Shown: one piece after another, positions 40,701 through 51,885 of the stretch
How the letters are laid out: each line of letters begins with the position of its first letter
Numbering within the stretch: position 1 is the first letter of the stretch
Source: Colius striatus
Taxonomy: Eukaryota; Chordata; Aves; Coliiformes; Coliidae
Assembly (NCBI RefSeq): GCF_028858725.1
Contig: NC_084761.1
Location: forward strand, 35,901,501-35,965,500
Direction of reading: 5' to 3'
DNA: 64,000 bases
The notes under the pieces: model-generated
Told to the model about the DNA's origin: nothing
The model's input: only the letters and a program-made list of their open reading frames with translations
Database searches by the model: none
Made by a program: the position numbers and the translations under genes

Positions 40701-41696
40701 ATATTGTGTTTTATTCTTCACTATGTTCTCTGGTGTCTGTGTGACTTACATCTACATATTTTTGGTGGAAGCATAACAGTATATATTCGGTGGAATTTAA
40801 TAGCAGATCTTTTGTTTGTGAAAACCAAGTAGCAATTGATAAAAGTAGAAAAAAAGTAGAAAGAAGAATTAGGTAAGTGTTAATTGATATACCAGATGAT
40901 AAAGAGAAGGCTAAGGTATTTGTAACTACTTTGTTTATAACAAAACATGAGAAATAATGTATACTGTGTCTATATCATTCCTTTTGAATTAATTAAAACA
41001 AGTGGAAAGATTGTAAACTAAACTTCATACATTTCTTCATATATAAAGACTACATAAAAAGGAGTTATTATTCCACTTCAATGGATGACAAAACTGAATA
41101 ACAGTTAGGGTCCTAAACACTCTAGCTCAGATGCTATCTAATGCCATGGATTCTCAAACTGGATTTTTTGCTTAAATGTGCCCCAGACAACACAGACAAT
41201 CCCTCTGAACATGCTGCTCTTGCTACAGTACCTCTCTCTGGTCCAAGCTCCAATAGAGATTCAACGCTACACTTTCCCTCCTCCACATTGCTAGCAAACT
41301 TGCCATGTGGGAAGGTGTTGCGTGAAGGGTGAAAGCTTGATGTTTGCCTGTTGAAGTCCCTCCCAGGGACTTTCACCAAAAGCAGTTTTGCAAAGTCTAG
41401 GGGTCAGAATTTGATTTGTAGGAATTTGTTAAGGCGATAAATATAACAGATTCAAGATTGCTGTTGCTAAACACATTTGCTGCAGCAGCGCTAATATATG
41501 ATAGAATGCCAGCAGTACTTATCCCAGGGATTCATTGCCACAGAGAAAAAAAGTGCAATTCTTACCAAGAAGACATTCCTATCTTGCTGAAGGAAGGGCA
41601 GTACAGTGCTGTCAGGTCTGTACTGGGAGTACAGACTCTCATCTCATTCTTCAGTCTCTTTCTCCCTGCTGCGTCTTTATCTCTCTAAGTCAACTT
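34778..41696. other. Gene-free stretch
   Basis: No supportable gene across about 6.9 kb. The part at 34880-35380 is less AT-rich than its surroundings and holds a 130-codon open frame (34963-35355) treated as a weak finding. The parts at 36350-36500 and 39270-39440 have motif-rich, non-repetitive sequence (an AAAGGTCA nuclear-receptor-type half site near 39277; TTTGATCAATATTAGG near 36477) but nothing that can be named. Confidence 0.45.
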
Positions 41697-41992
41697 GAGG
41701 AGAAAAAAGAGAAGAAGAGAGGAGAGGAGAGGAGAGGAGAGGAGAGGAGAGGAGAGGAGAGGAGAGGAGAGGAGAGGAGAGGAGAGGAGAGGAGAGGAGA
41801 GGAGAAGAGAAGAGAAGAGAAGAGAAGAGAAGAGAAGAGAAGAGAAGAGAAGAGAAGAGAAGAGAAGAGAAGAGAAGAGAAGAGAAGAGAAGAGAAGAGA
41901 AGAGAAGAGAAGAGAAGAGAAGAGAAGAGAAGAGAAGAGAAGAGAAGAGAAGAGAAGAGAAGAGAAGAGAAGAGAAGAGAAGAGAAGAGGAG
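41697..41992 (+). repeat. Homopurine pentamer microsatellite (GGAGA)n/(GAGAA)n
   Basis: All 296 bases on the plus strand are A or G. After a short irregular start (to about 41716) come about 17 units of GAGGA, then from about 41804 about 37 units of GAGAA, a switch by one G-to-A change per unit. The frames at 41535-42014 (plus) and 41690-41998 (minus), which read as REEKR-type or LLFSS-type repeats, are consequences of the pentamer and not proteins. Mirror-symmetric purine tracts like this can form intramolecular triplexes (H-DNA) and are hard to assemble, so the length may be inexact. Confidence 0.97.
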
Positions 41993-42101
41993 TCTCAAAA
42001 GGCTAAAAGGCTAACAAAGCTAAAACCCCCCTTTATCTCCCTCTCCCTGTGGACTTTTATGCCCCAAACTTCTCTGCTCCCTCCCTGCGGTGACGTTTAA
42101 T

Positions 42102-42204
42102 ATCATAGAATCATAGAATGGTAAGGTTGGAAGGGATCTTTAGAGATCATCTAGTCCAACTCCTTGCAGAAGTAGGTTAACCTAGATCAGGTCACACAGG
42201 ACCA
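42102..42204 (-). mobile_element. CR1 LINE, short 3' end, antisense
   Basis: The plus strand reads ATCATAGAATCATAGAATGG, AAGGTTGGAAGGGATC, TTTAGAGATCATCTAGTCCA, then AGGTTAACCTAGATCAGGTC and ACACAGGA. This is a well-preserved CR1 3' end in antisense, cut off after about 100 bp. The terminal octamers are intact (TCATAGAA twice). It lies only 110 bp from the purine tract. Confidence 0.95.
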
Positions 42205-45200
42205 TTTATATATTTGTAAACCAAACCCTTTCTTCAGGTCTTTGAGTACAAGACTGTAGCTGTGTAACTTCTTAAAACCCATGGGATAAAAGAAATCTGC
42301 ATGAAGTACAATATAAACATATAATATATATAATATGATATATGATATATAATATTATAGATAATGCCATCTATTTTATGTTATATGTTATATGTTATAT
42401 ATAATAAAATATATAATACAATATTTTTGCTATTGTAGAGTTGAGTCAAGTCAGTAGAAAAGTTGGATGAAGAAATCATAACACCTGAATACTGTTTATA
42501 TTCTTTAAACTTTACATTATGTTCCACTTATGAGTTTCATATGTAACCAGTTTGATTGGAGTCATTGGGCAATTAATGGCTTCTATGAGGGTATATCAAA
42601 ACGAACACAGTGAACTGTAATTGCTCAAGAGATTCCTAATCCAGCAAGCTAGGATCGACTAAATGGCCCCAAAAGGGCAAGTCCAATAAGGCAGAAATAA
42701 AATCATCACATCTCAGCTGTTCTGAAAAGAAGGCAACTAGTGATCTTAAACTGCTTATCATTAATATTTACAGGGTAACGTGCTTTGCAATATGTGGCAC
42801 ACTCCAAAAAGAGTGCATGGAGAGTTTTCATAGTCAATGAGGTATGCAGCTACTCCTATGTGATTAAATACTTGGTCCTAACATTCAGTCACGTCACTAA
42901 ATTATCGTGTCCAAATCTTTGCCTTTCAAAGTCATGTATGACCTCTGTTTTATGCAGGAAAAATTACTATCAATATATAGAAATTGCTTTTATTTACATT
43001 TCTTCTGAAGGCAAAATCAGTATCTATGCATGGTGACCACTGTATTTGGTCCTAGCTACTCTCCTCACCTTCTTCAGTGTCAACACACATCATACTTCAC
43101 TTTTCTCCTCTCAGCAGCAAAATTAAGCAGACTTTACAGGGAAAGCTAAAGATATGAGTCCAATACCTATTTAGGGAACAAAAGACTTGTGGTCCCAAGT
43201 GTGAGCAACCTGACAGCTACCTCTTCACTGCTCCTTCATGGTGCAATTGCAGCTGTTACATGTTAACCGAGAGAGTCTTTCTCAGACAGGTATACCACAG
43301 GTTATTTACTTTTTATCTATGAAAACCTACTCACATTGATCTGGAAACCAAGCAGCAGCCAGAGTAGCTGACAATACAAATTTGGCAAACTCATGGATAA
43401 CATATAGCCCAACAAGCTCAACATGTCCTATCCTGCACATTTGGTTTTGCTGTGAAATTACAACATCCAGAGCATTAGTTCTGATGAACAGCACCTTCTA
43501 GAGAATATTTATTTAAAAGGAAAATGACATTGACTCAGTTGTCTGCTCTATTGAAACCAACTACTGCCACTCTCTTTAAAGCAGGAAAGCTACACTGGAG
43601 GAACCAGTCAAAGAATTGTAATTCCTGTAATGAACTGCAAAAAGTTCAGAGCCAGCTGGAGACTGATTTAACACCAGGATGCAACTTGTACATCAATCCT
43701 AATTAAAAGAGGAAATGGATTTGTCGGACAAATGCAATGTTTCAGGGCAATTCCTATCACCAATGATAACAGTTACCAAATTTTACAAATTGGCTACTCT
43801 AACATCACCATCAGAAGGAAGCTGAAAAGAATAGACATGTTTGAAGAATGACACTTGAGCTGGGTGGAAAACTCTGCTAATGATTTCTCTTGCAATTTCT
43901 TTTGTAGCCAAAAAAACCCCCATCTTTTTCAAAAGACAGGAAAATCAAAACTTACAACTGAAAAAAGAAAGTTGGCCTTCTACTTTCCAGTTGTTGATGA
44001 AGACAGAAAATTTCCTGTGTATTTTCACTGAAGTATTTTATATTGGAGACCAAAAAAAAAAAAGAAAAAAAAAAAGATGGACTTATTTCACTTAGCTTTG
44101 CTACCCAAATCAGGCAGAGAAACTTTAGCCACTGCTCTGTTTTATTGCATAAGCGATCTAGTTTCTAAAATCCCAACACTGGCTACAAGAAAATACCAAC
44201 TGGGACATTGTAGAAGAATAGAAACAGTCAATTGTATGAATTCAAGCTCCCTGTGCTGTTCAGTCACCACTCTGCAGTAATGACCTTGGCAATGACTGTT
44301 TCATTCCCTTTTTCTCCTGTGGACTAGGAACTACCACACAGACAGTGTTGAGCACACATCTCTGAACAGCCCAGATACCACATAGTTATTCCCCAGAGCA
44401 GCCCGTGAATGATAAGGGAGCAGTGTTCACGTAACATGGGATTTCAGGAACTTTGAGCCTGTCTGCTACTCTATCTTCACAACAATGTCTAGCTAGTCCA
44501 TGATGCTACTGACATCTGAACTTGTATGTCTCCTCTGATACATGAATATTAACATCAAGAAGCAGCAAGTCATTTATTTTGCCATACGGATCCCTTTGGT
44601 GCGAGAGTCTCAAAGTGCATCAGGATGATGCACACAACACTGCTCTAGAACTGGGAGGGCACTGTCAGCTCTGTAGTAGTCCACCAGGAGCAAAAGCACC
44701 CTCTCTTGAGATGTTCTCTATATATCCTTTCTTTTTTTGGCTTCTTTCATTTCAGGATCAACACCCTGTGTAAGATAAAGGAACTAGCATCCTTCTAACT
44801 CAAGAAATAGCATTCATGCCCTTGTTGCTGTTTAACTGTGGCTCTATCTCACATATTTCTTTAGTCGATGTGTAAATAACACTCTTCATCAGTTTATCTT
44901 CTACTTGAGAGGCTTTTCTTTAATCTCTTTTAATAGAGTTTCTGGGAATAGTGGTTTATGTGTCAGTGTGCAGCTTTGAAATAATAGCTGTCATATTTAC
45001 TTTCAGGTTGACAGTCTTCATATTTTGGCAGAGCATTATTTGTTGCTGCTATGTGGAGTTCATCTGAGCTAGAGGCACACTTGTCATCCTTTGCCCGCAC
45101 TGGCCACACGTTGGGAATATCTGCAATCAATTAAAAGCATGGTGAAACTCATTCCCCTTTTGTATATATATTTCTTTTTCTGGACATCATCCATTTTAAT

Positions 45201-48200
45201 AGTGGTTGTCCAATGTATGCAAGCTGCTTTGTTCTTGTTTTGATCCAAGACAGAGCTCTGCATCCCTTTTTAGCTTTAGGACTTTGGGTTCTGGTGATAT
45301 TTTTGCATATCAAATCAGGCCTGCAGTGTCAAAGGACTGTGATCACTATGTGGACTGTGGCAAGTGACTTTCTTCCTCCCTAACACACATCAGCAGCACT
45401 TTATAAGAGCTTCACTCTGGATTTTCCTGTAGTTTCTCTACATTTTCTTCCCAGCTCCCATTAGGACATGGTCTCCTCTTAGTTATCCCTCAAAATTGCA
45501 AGACTGATTACTCTAAGCTAATCTCACACATATGTTTCATTTTTACATGGAATTTAGGGTTTCTTTCTGTACTACCACTTCACAGTCAGTCTCTGCTCTA
45601 CTTAACAGAAAATTATTGAATGCAACACGCTTTTCAGAACCAGTTGCTGTCAAAAACAAAGATATCTTCTGAATATCTTCATTTCTATTGGCACGGCTTG
45701 CCTACAAACACAAAACAAACTGCCTACTGAATTTCCTTCAGTTGTCTTCCATATTTCTGGAGAGTTTTGGCTCTAGAGATTTGAAGTTCTCCATTCCTCT
45801 ACTTAATCTATTTTTATTCTTGGTACCATGTGGTGCTCAGCAATCACTTGGAGACAAGGTGTTTAACACAGTTCTATTCCGTTCAATGTGTCTGCTCCAA
45901 CTGCTTCTGCATTACAGCAAATGAGTCCTTTACAGATATAACTCCTCACATCTTTAAGTGATTACATTCTTTTTCTGATGAATAGCTTTTTCTGAGAAAT
46001 CTACAGGCTGTATATGTGTTGGGGTGTTCACTATGACAATTTACTGCTCTTGCTGTGTGATTTAATGTACTGTAGCTTTTGCCCTATAGCTATTGCTTCA
46101 AAACTTGTTAGCTATTTGGGTTATTTTTGTAAGAATATGCAAGATTTTACAAGACAGTTTGCAACACCACCTTACCACTTTCTTTGCAAATAAGCTCCTG
46201 TAACATTGCTAGAAAATACAACTAAAGTTGTTGGAACCATAGCTGAAATAAATAAAATTTATTCAAATTATTATTTCTAATCTACTTTTTTGAAACACAT
46301 TTTTGCAGCATTCATCAACACATAGCTCTTATATTGCTCTGGGAAAAAGTGGGAGAAAAAAAAATAGGGACATTTTTGACTGCATATATAAAAGAGTAAT
46401 CCCAATGGAATTTGAATCCCACATTCTTCAGAAACTGAAAGAGCAAATAGAAGGTAGCATCCTTAGCTGGTTCAATTGGCACACCACCATTGAATTTCAA
46501 TAGCTTATCTCAGAAAGTAATAACTAGAGCAAGAGAAAGCTATCTGTCCTTCTAAAAGTCAAGACAGAAACTAGTGTGACATGAAAGCAGTGACTCCACA
46601 ATTCTTTCAATAGTGATAAAAATAGATTTCATGCTGCTTTACATCCTCAGCCAGCAGCTGAACTGCAAGTTACAGTATGTGACCCATCTGAATTGTTTAC
46701 CAAGAAACAGAACTTCAAATTCTGAAAAAATCCTGAGTAATTTGTTGGGACAAAATGTTTAAGAAAAAATGGCTATAAAAATGTGCATGTGTGTTATACT
46801 TGTACACAGGTAAACATTTCAGTGTGTCCTGACCAGCACTAGCTCTGAAACTGAAGATATGTGTGAGAATCACAAGAGATGTCCTCTGGAGGTCTGGTTA
46901 GCCTGTGAAGAGCATAGCTGCTCTAACACTAGCTGATTATTTCCCACAGTGGCATGCTCCTAGACAGGACTCTTAACTTTTTATAAGACACCTACATGTA
47001 CTCCTGATAATGTTTGTTGGGACTAGTCCTAATAAGGAAGTCTTTGCTTACACATTTATCAACCATTTAGAAGAGTTCCTTTGTGAGCTCTTATCTTACA
47101 TGAGTTGGATGATATAAAGGGTTTCCTCATTTTTCTTTTGTTTGGGGGGTGGGGTTTTTTTTTGTTTTTTAATCTCTTCTTGCAATATTTTTTAATTTCT
47201 GTTTTTCATAGCTAATTTGTTAAGATTACTTTATGGTTTTCATTTATACTCCGAGTACAGTGCTCATTTCCCTGTACAGCAAAGTCTTTACATTACATCT
47301 GTTACCCACTGGAAAGGCAAAAAGAAAAGAGAATAAGAGGGACTAGATTGACTTGAAGTGGAAAGCAACAAACTGCACATTGAAGATAAATATTGCAATT
47401 ACCTTGCTCTGAGAGCAAGCTGGAGGGCAACTAGTATCAATTTTGTACTCAGCAGCTGTAAAAATTGGGCTATTGTGTAGCTCACCCCAGCCTGAGCTGG
47501 AATGAAAGTCCCTAGTTCTGTCCTGAAGGTAACAAAAAAACCCACTTCAGTATACAACGTGACTATTCAGACTGATTGAACTAGAGAAAGTACTGGGAAA
47601 AATATTGCCCAAGTAGTCATATAAAAATGTAGTCTATGTATCAAGAGCAGGTTTTTCAGTTAGATTGCTGACCAAAGATGAAAATGAGGTTATGTTTGGT
47701 TGGCTCTTTGCCAGGAGATTCTTCAGACTGATAGTAGGAGCAGGCACAACCTTGATGATTTGTAAAATCTTTTAATATTTTTTTCTTAGCAAGATGTTTA
47801 TGCCATGGAAGAGACCTTGATGAGTAGCTTTGGCTTCCATGGGTCTTAAGAGATATGTCCTTAATATATGTAGATTTACTGCTGTGGTCAGCAAGATCAC
47901 CTAATTTCTAGAGATTTACACTTTTGGAAAAAGGAGAATGTCTTGTTATCAAGCAGCTTCTTCAGATCACCACAAGCCTATTCAACTGCATTATTTTTAT
48001 TTTAAATAACAATACAAACCAGCTAAATAATCTCTCCTCCTTTGGAATTAAGATTTGACCCTTTCTTCAAGAGAGCCAATAGCAAAAAACTTCCTATGCT
48101 TCAGTAAGAACAGGTAGGAACCTCCCCTTGACAAGTGAGGCTCAAATCCTTTTCATTTCTGATTTAGTTTCTGTCCATTTTTAAAGATTATGGCCTAGGA

Positions 48201-48292
48201 ATTAAAGAAAACATTCTTTTCTTGATGACTTGGGGTAGTTAAATAGTTATACTTTTACAGCTCTATTGATTCATTACTGTTAATAAACATAA
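42205..48292. other. Gene-free AT-rich stretch
   Basis: No gene is supported. Contents include an AT-only low-complexity patch at about 42313-42425 (listed separately) and an A run broken by one G at 44052-44075. Open frames of 60-83 codons have no recognisable domains. Confidence 0.5.
42313..42425. repeat. AT-rich palindromic low-complexity patch
   Basis: Mostly TATAATATA/ATATGATATA sequence, with GTTATAT repeated in tandem near 42379-42402. Complementary segments (ATATATAATAT with itself) could fold back. I regard it as an unstable AT microsatellite. Confidence 0.7.
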
Positions 48293-48304
48293 CCCCCCCC
48301 CCCC
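48293..48304. repeat. (C)12 homopolymer
   Basis: Twelve consecutive C in an otherwise AT-rich context. Confidence 0.95.
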
Positions 48305-50962
48305 ACAAACTTTGGTAGAATATGCAGGAAAAATTCAGAGGACTCCTACCTAGCAGGTAGATTGAGCAATACAATGCTATTTTACTGCACAAAGTTGCTA
48401 CTTTGGGATATAGTAATGATTCTAACTAATGAGAGAGAGCATCAAGATTAGATAGAGTGACAGAAATTATGCTAGGATATTCTTTCAAGGTCTCAGTTCC
48501 TAAAGGTTTTCAAAGTAATTGATTTCAAATGAAAGCTAGTGAATGTGATATTCAGTTTATGAGAAATTAAAAAATCATGAGGAAAACCAACATCCTCTCT
48601 CACTATTAAATCACGCAGAAATCTTTGGTAATGCTTAAAGCTAATGTTCATGTTTTGGTATCAGCTAGGCTGAAATGTGTTGAGAGAAATTGTGAGTATA
48701 AATCAAATAGAAATTCTTAGTCAAAGACCTTCATTTTTCATGAAATGGAGATTAAAAAATGCTGGGCAAATATTGTCTGACTATCAGTTTAAAAATGTCA
48801 CATAGAGTAAAAAATACATCAATTTGTCCCCCTGAAAGAGGCTTATAAAGAATATTGATTTTATAACCAAAGACACATTGCCCTAAACAAAAATGGGTCA
48901 GCTACTCAGCTGCAAATTGGAGAGCTCCAACAGAGATCTCAGAACTTCCCCTGATAATGCTACAACCTCTACCAAAGAGTTATGAGATGAACAGGTTGAG
49001 GGCTGGAAAATATAGAATAATTACAAGTAATTTCCATGTACTGAAACCCAGGGTCATTTGTGTGTCAGTCCTCAATACCACAGCAAATGAGTTTGGGCAA
49101 TCATAACACCAATACATTTAGTGCACTTGGCTTTCTGTTCAGAAAGTATACTATGGTGCTTGGTTGGAATACTAGAGTTTTAGAAAAAAAAAATCTTAAA
49201 TGGGTTGACCTCAAGTATCTAATTTTTAAAGGGTTGCTGTAAACCATTAGGCAAATATAGACAATCATTTGCAGGTGATGCAAGTGGAAAATGAAGACAG
49301 GCACTTACAGAGAAGACTTGCATTAAAAGGTCTGAGAATAAACATTACATCAGATATCTTTAAACATGTTCTGGAAAGATCATGTAGAACAATAGATTAA
49401 TGACTTAAAATGAGCTTAATTAATTATTAGCCAGTAGGCTTCATGAAGACTCATATCTTTGAATACAATATAAATCATGAGTAAACTAGATGTAGAGCCT
49501 TCATTATGCTGAGAAATAAAATTAGAATTCATTATAAGCTGAGAAAATATAGAAAATTTGCTCAGTATCATCATTTATTTCATCGGGGACAACAACACCG
49601 TGTAAAAGCTGCACAAAAATGAAGTTCAGTAATAATATGACAGTAATTCATAGCTGAAATACTCGCAGAGTCTCCTTCACAGGCTATGGCTTCTGCTTCA
49701 CAGATCACTTATAAAAATAGAGAAATGGAAGCTTAAGCACAAATAGAAAAAAACAAAGTTCAGGGAAGAAACATGAAAGAATTTCTTTCTGATTGATGTT
49801 GAGGTCAGACTATTGGGTCACTCAGCTTGTAGTGACACTGTCACTATGTCATTGATCCTCAATAGTTTTGGGTTTTGCTGCAAAAACCATACAGCTGCTA
49901 GTCTGACACTGACATTTAAGTAAATCAATTCAGGAAAAAGTGATGAATAAACTAAAAGTTACTCTAGCCAAGACCTGGGAATCCAACTCAAGCCTAGTTG
50001 GCCAAGTCAGGGAAACATTTCTTCTCTCCTTTAAACATGCAGTTTGACCAACATATTGAAAACATTCTGGTCTGAATACACCATTTATACCTATCTTTCA
50101 GCATCAACTTCCCATTCCTGAGCAAGATGATAAGTCTAAATTCTCAGCTTCATATCTATGTGAAGATCATCATCAAACTCCTTTAGTTGAAGTTAGAATG
50201 AGATATGTTCCTCTTTTATTTCTTGTAGGCTTTGTCTGCTTAAAAGATTTTCTGGTATATATATAGATTTGTCTGCATGTTATTCTCCGGGTGGATGTGA
50301 ATTCCAGCTTCCTATGTCTCTCTTTGGACAGGTCCAAAACAGAAGCCATATTGCTGTGATTAGTTCAGAGCCCAGCCTTTTGCTCTTGAGAGCATATTTA
50401 TTCCCAAGTTAACTGCAGCTGTGTGCTTTCTTCTTCAGAAAAGTTTCACATCATGCCACTTTAAGGACAAAGAGAGAGAGAAAAAAAAAAGATGATTTCT
50501 TGGAAAAAAAAAAAACAAACAGCAGTGTCAGCTGGCAGCATGAAAAGAAATCTGCTTCATGCAGTCAGGAATCTTATTACCGGTAATCAATAGGCAAAGA
50601 GAGGCCTATTGCTCAACTAGGTTATTCTGTTGGGTGTTTTGCCTCCTGGTAGCATTACAGTAAGCAAGGCTGACTTCAGGGGCTTACCCTCAAGTATGGC
50701 TGTAGGCAAGCAAGATCAACACAGCTGCAATAGGCATCATGATTTGTAGAACCCTGGGCTATGTGCTCTTTCGGATGAGCTCAAGCTTTAGACAGCTCTG
50801 AATTTAGCAATCACTGCAAGCACCGCCCTGACACATATCCCCTAGTTGACTATGGTAAGTGCTTTCACACGAGGTAAACCCATTGACAGATGTCCATTTT
50901 GCCTGTTCAAATATACTCTAAAAAGCATGGTCTGTATGTCCCAGCTTAAGCAGAACAAAGTG
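48305..50962. other. Gene-free AT-rich stretch
   Basis: No gene is seen. A-rich runs lie near 50482-50514. Two adjacent dyad symmetries at 50576-50611 are described as a finding. Confidence 0.5.
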
Positions 50963-51009
50963 AATAAATAATAAATAATAAATAATAAATAATAAATAAT
51001 AAATAATAA
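50963..51009. repeat. (AATAAAT)n heptamer microsatellite
   Basis: About six to seven head-to-tail copies of the 7-bp unit AATAAAT with no visible interruptions. Each unit carries AATAAA on the plus strand by chance; there is no transcript context for poly(A) signals here. Confidence 0.95.
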
Positions 51010-51819
51010 TCAGGGTTAGAGCATAGATGCTCAGACTTCCCAGGTCTTGTCAGAAGGCTCATCCTACACTGCCAGCTGATCCAGTTGGTTGTAGAATGTG
51101 TACCGTGGATATGTTTTATGAATGATGTTTTTGTTTGCTTGTCCATCACCACAGTTTGACAGACTACAATTACCTGCTAAAAAGAAAGTCTTTTGACTCC
51201 ATTGTGAAAGTCTCCAGAAAATATTGTTCAGTGCAGTTCAAACAAAAGTTTTCCACATTTGCCTCTTTTGTCCTTTCTTCTAGGTAGCTGTCTACCTCCC
51301 TATGTGCCTCCTTCATGTACGCTTTTTCCAATGACAAGTATTTGTGAGAGGTGTCTTTCTGACAGTGGAAATAGCGGAAAAGTAGAGTATCTGGGTTTCA
51401 GAAGCACATTCATGTCATTTACAGATATTAACATAATTATTTCAGTTTTGATGCTTGGCTTTTTTACTTCCTCTATCTAAGATAAAAAAGAAAGGGCAAC
51501 TGAAGGGGCAGGGACAGATTCATAGAGCAGGTCAGACTAATCCTTCTTGTCACATAGGATGGCTGAGACCATGTCCATTTAAAAATGCAATGCAAAATAC
51601 AGTGAATAAATGCTTTTTCACACACCAAGAAAGTACAAGACATGGAGGGAGCAGAAAGAGATGCTGCTTCATAGCAGCACAAAGTGTCTCAGGACCAGAT
51701 AGAGCACACAGATTACCAAGCAAACAAACCTGGGGCAAACTATAGTACCACTTCATACCAAACACAATTTCGTATTCAAAATACTCTACAAACAATAACG
51801 AAAGGAAACGTGCATATGC

Positions 51820-51885
51820 TTGCATGCAAAACAGAACTATTGCTGCTGGGGAACTGTGTTTGTTTGCATGCAAAATAGAACTATT
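51820..51885. repeat. Short local direct repeat around TGCATGCA
   Basis: A 22-bp unit TTGCATGCAAAA(C/T)AGAACTATT occurs at 51820-51841 and 51864-51885 with 21 of 22 bases identical, start to start 44 bp. Each copy contains the palindrome TTGCATGCAA. Confidence 0.9.

Noticed and set aside
41535..42014. 159-codon frame rich in R, E and K, with a serine/leucine/phenylalanine counterpart on the minus strand
   Set aside because: Both are translations of the purine pentamer microsatellite, whose 5-bp unit has no stop in these frames.
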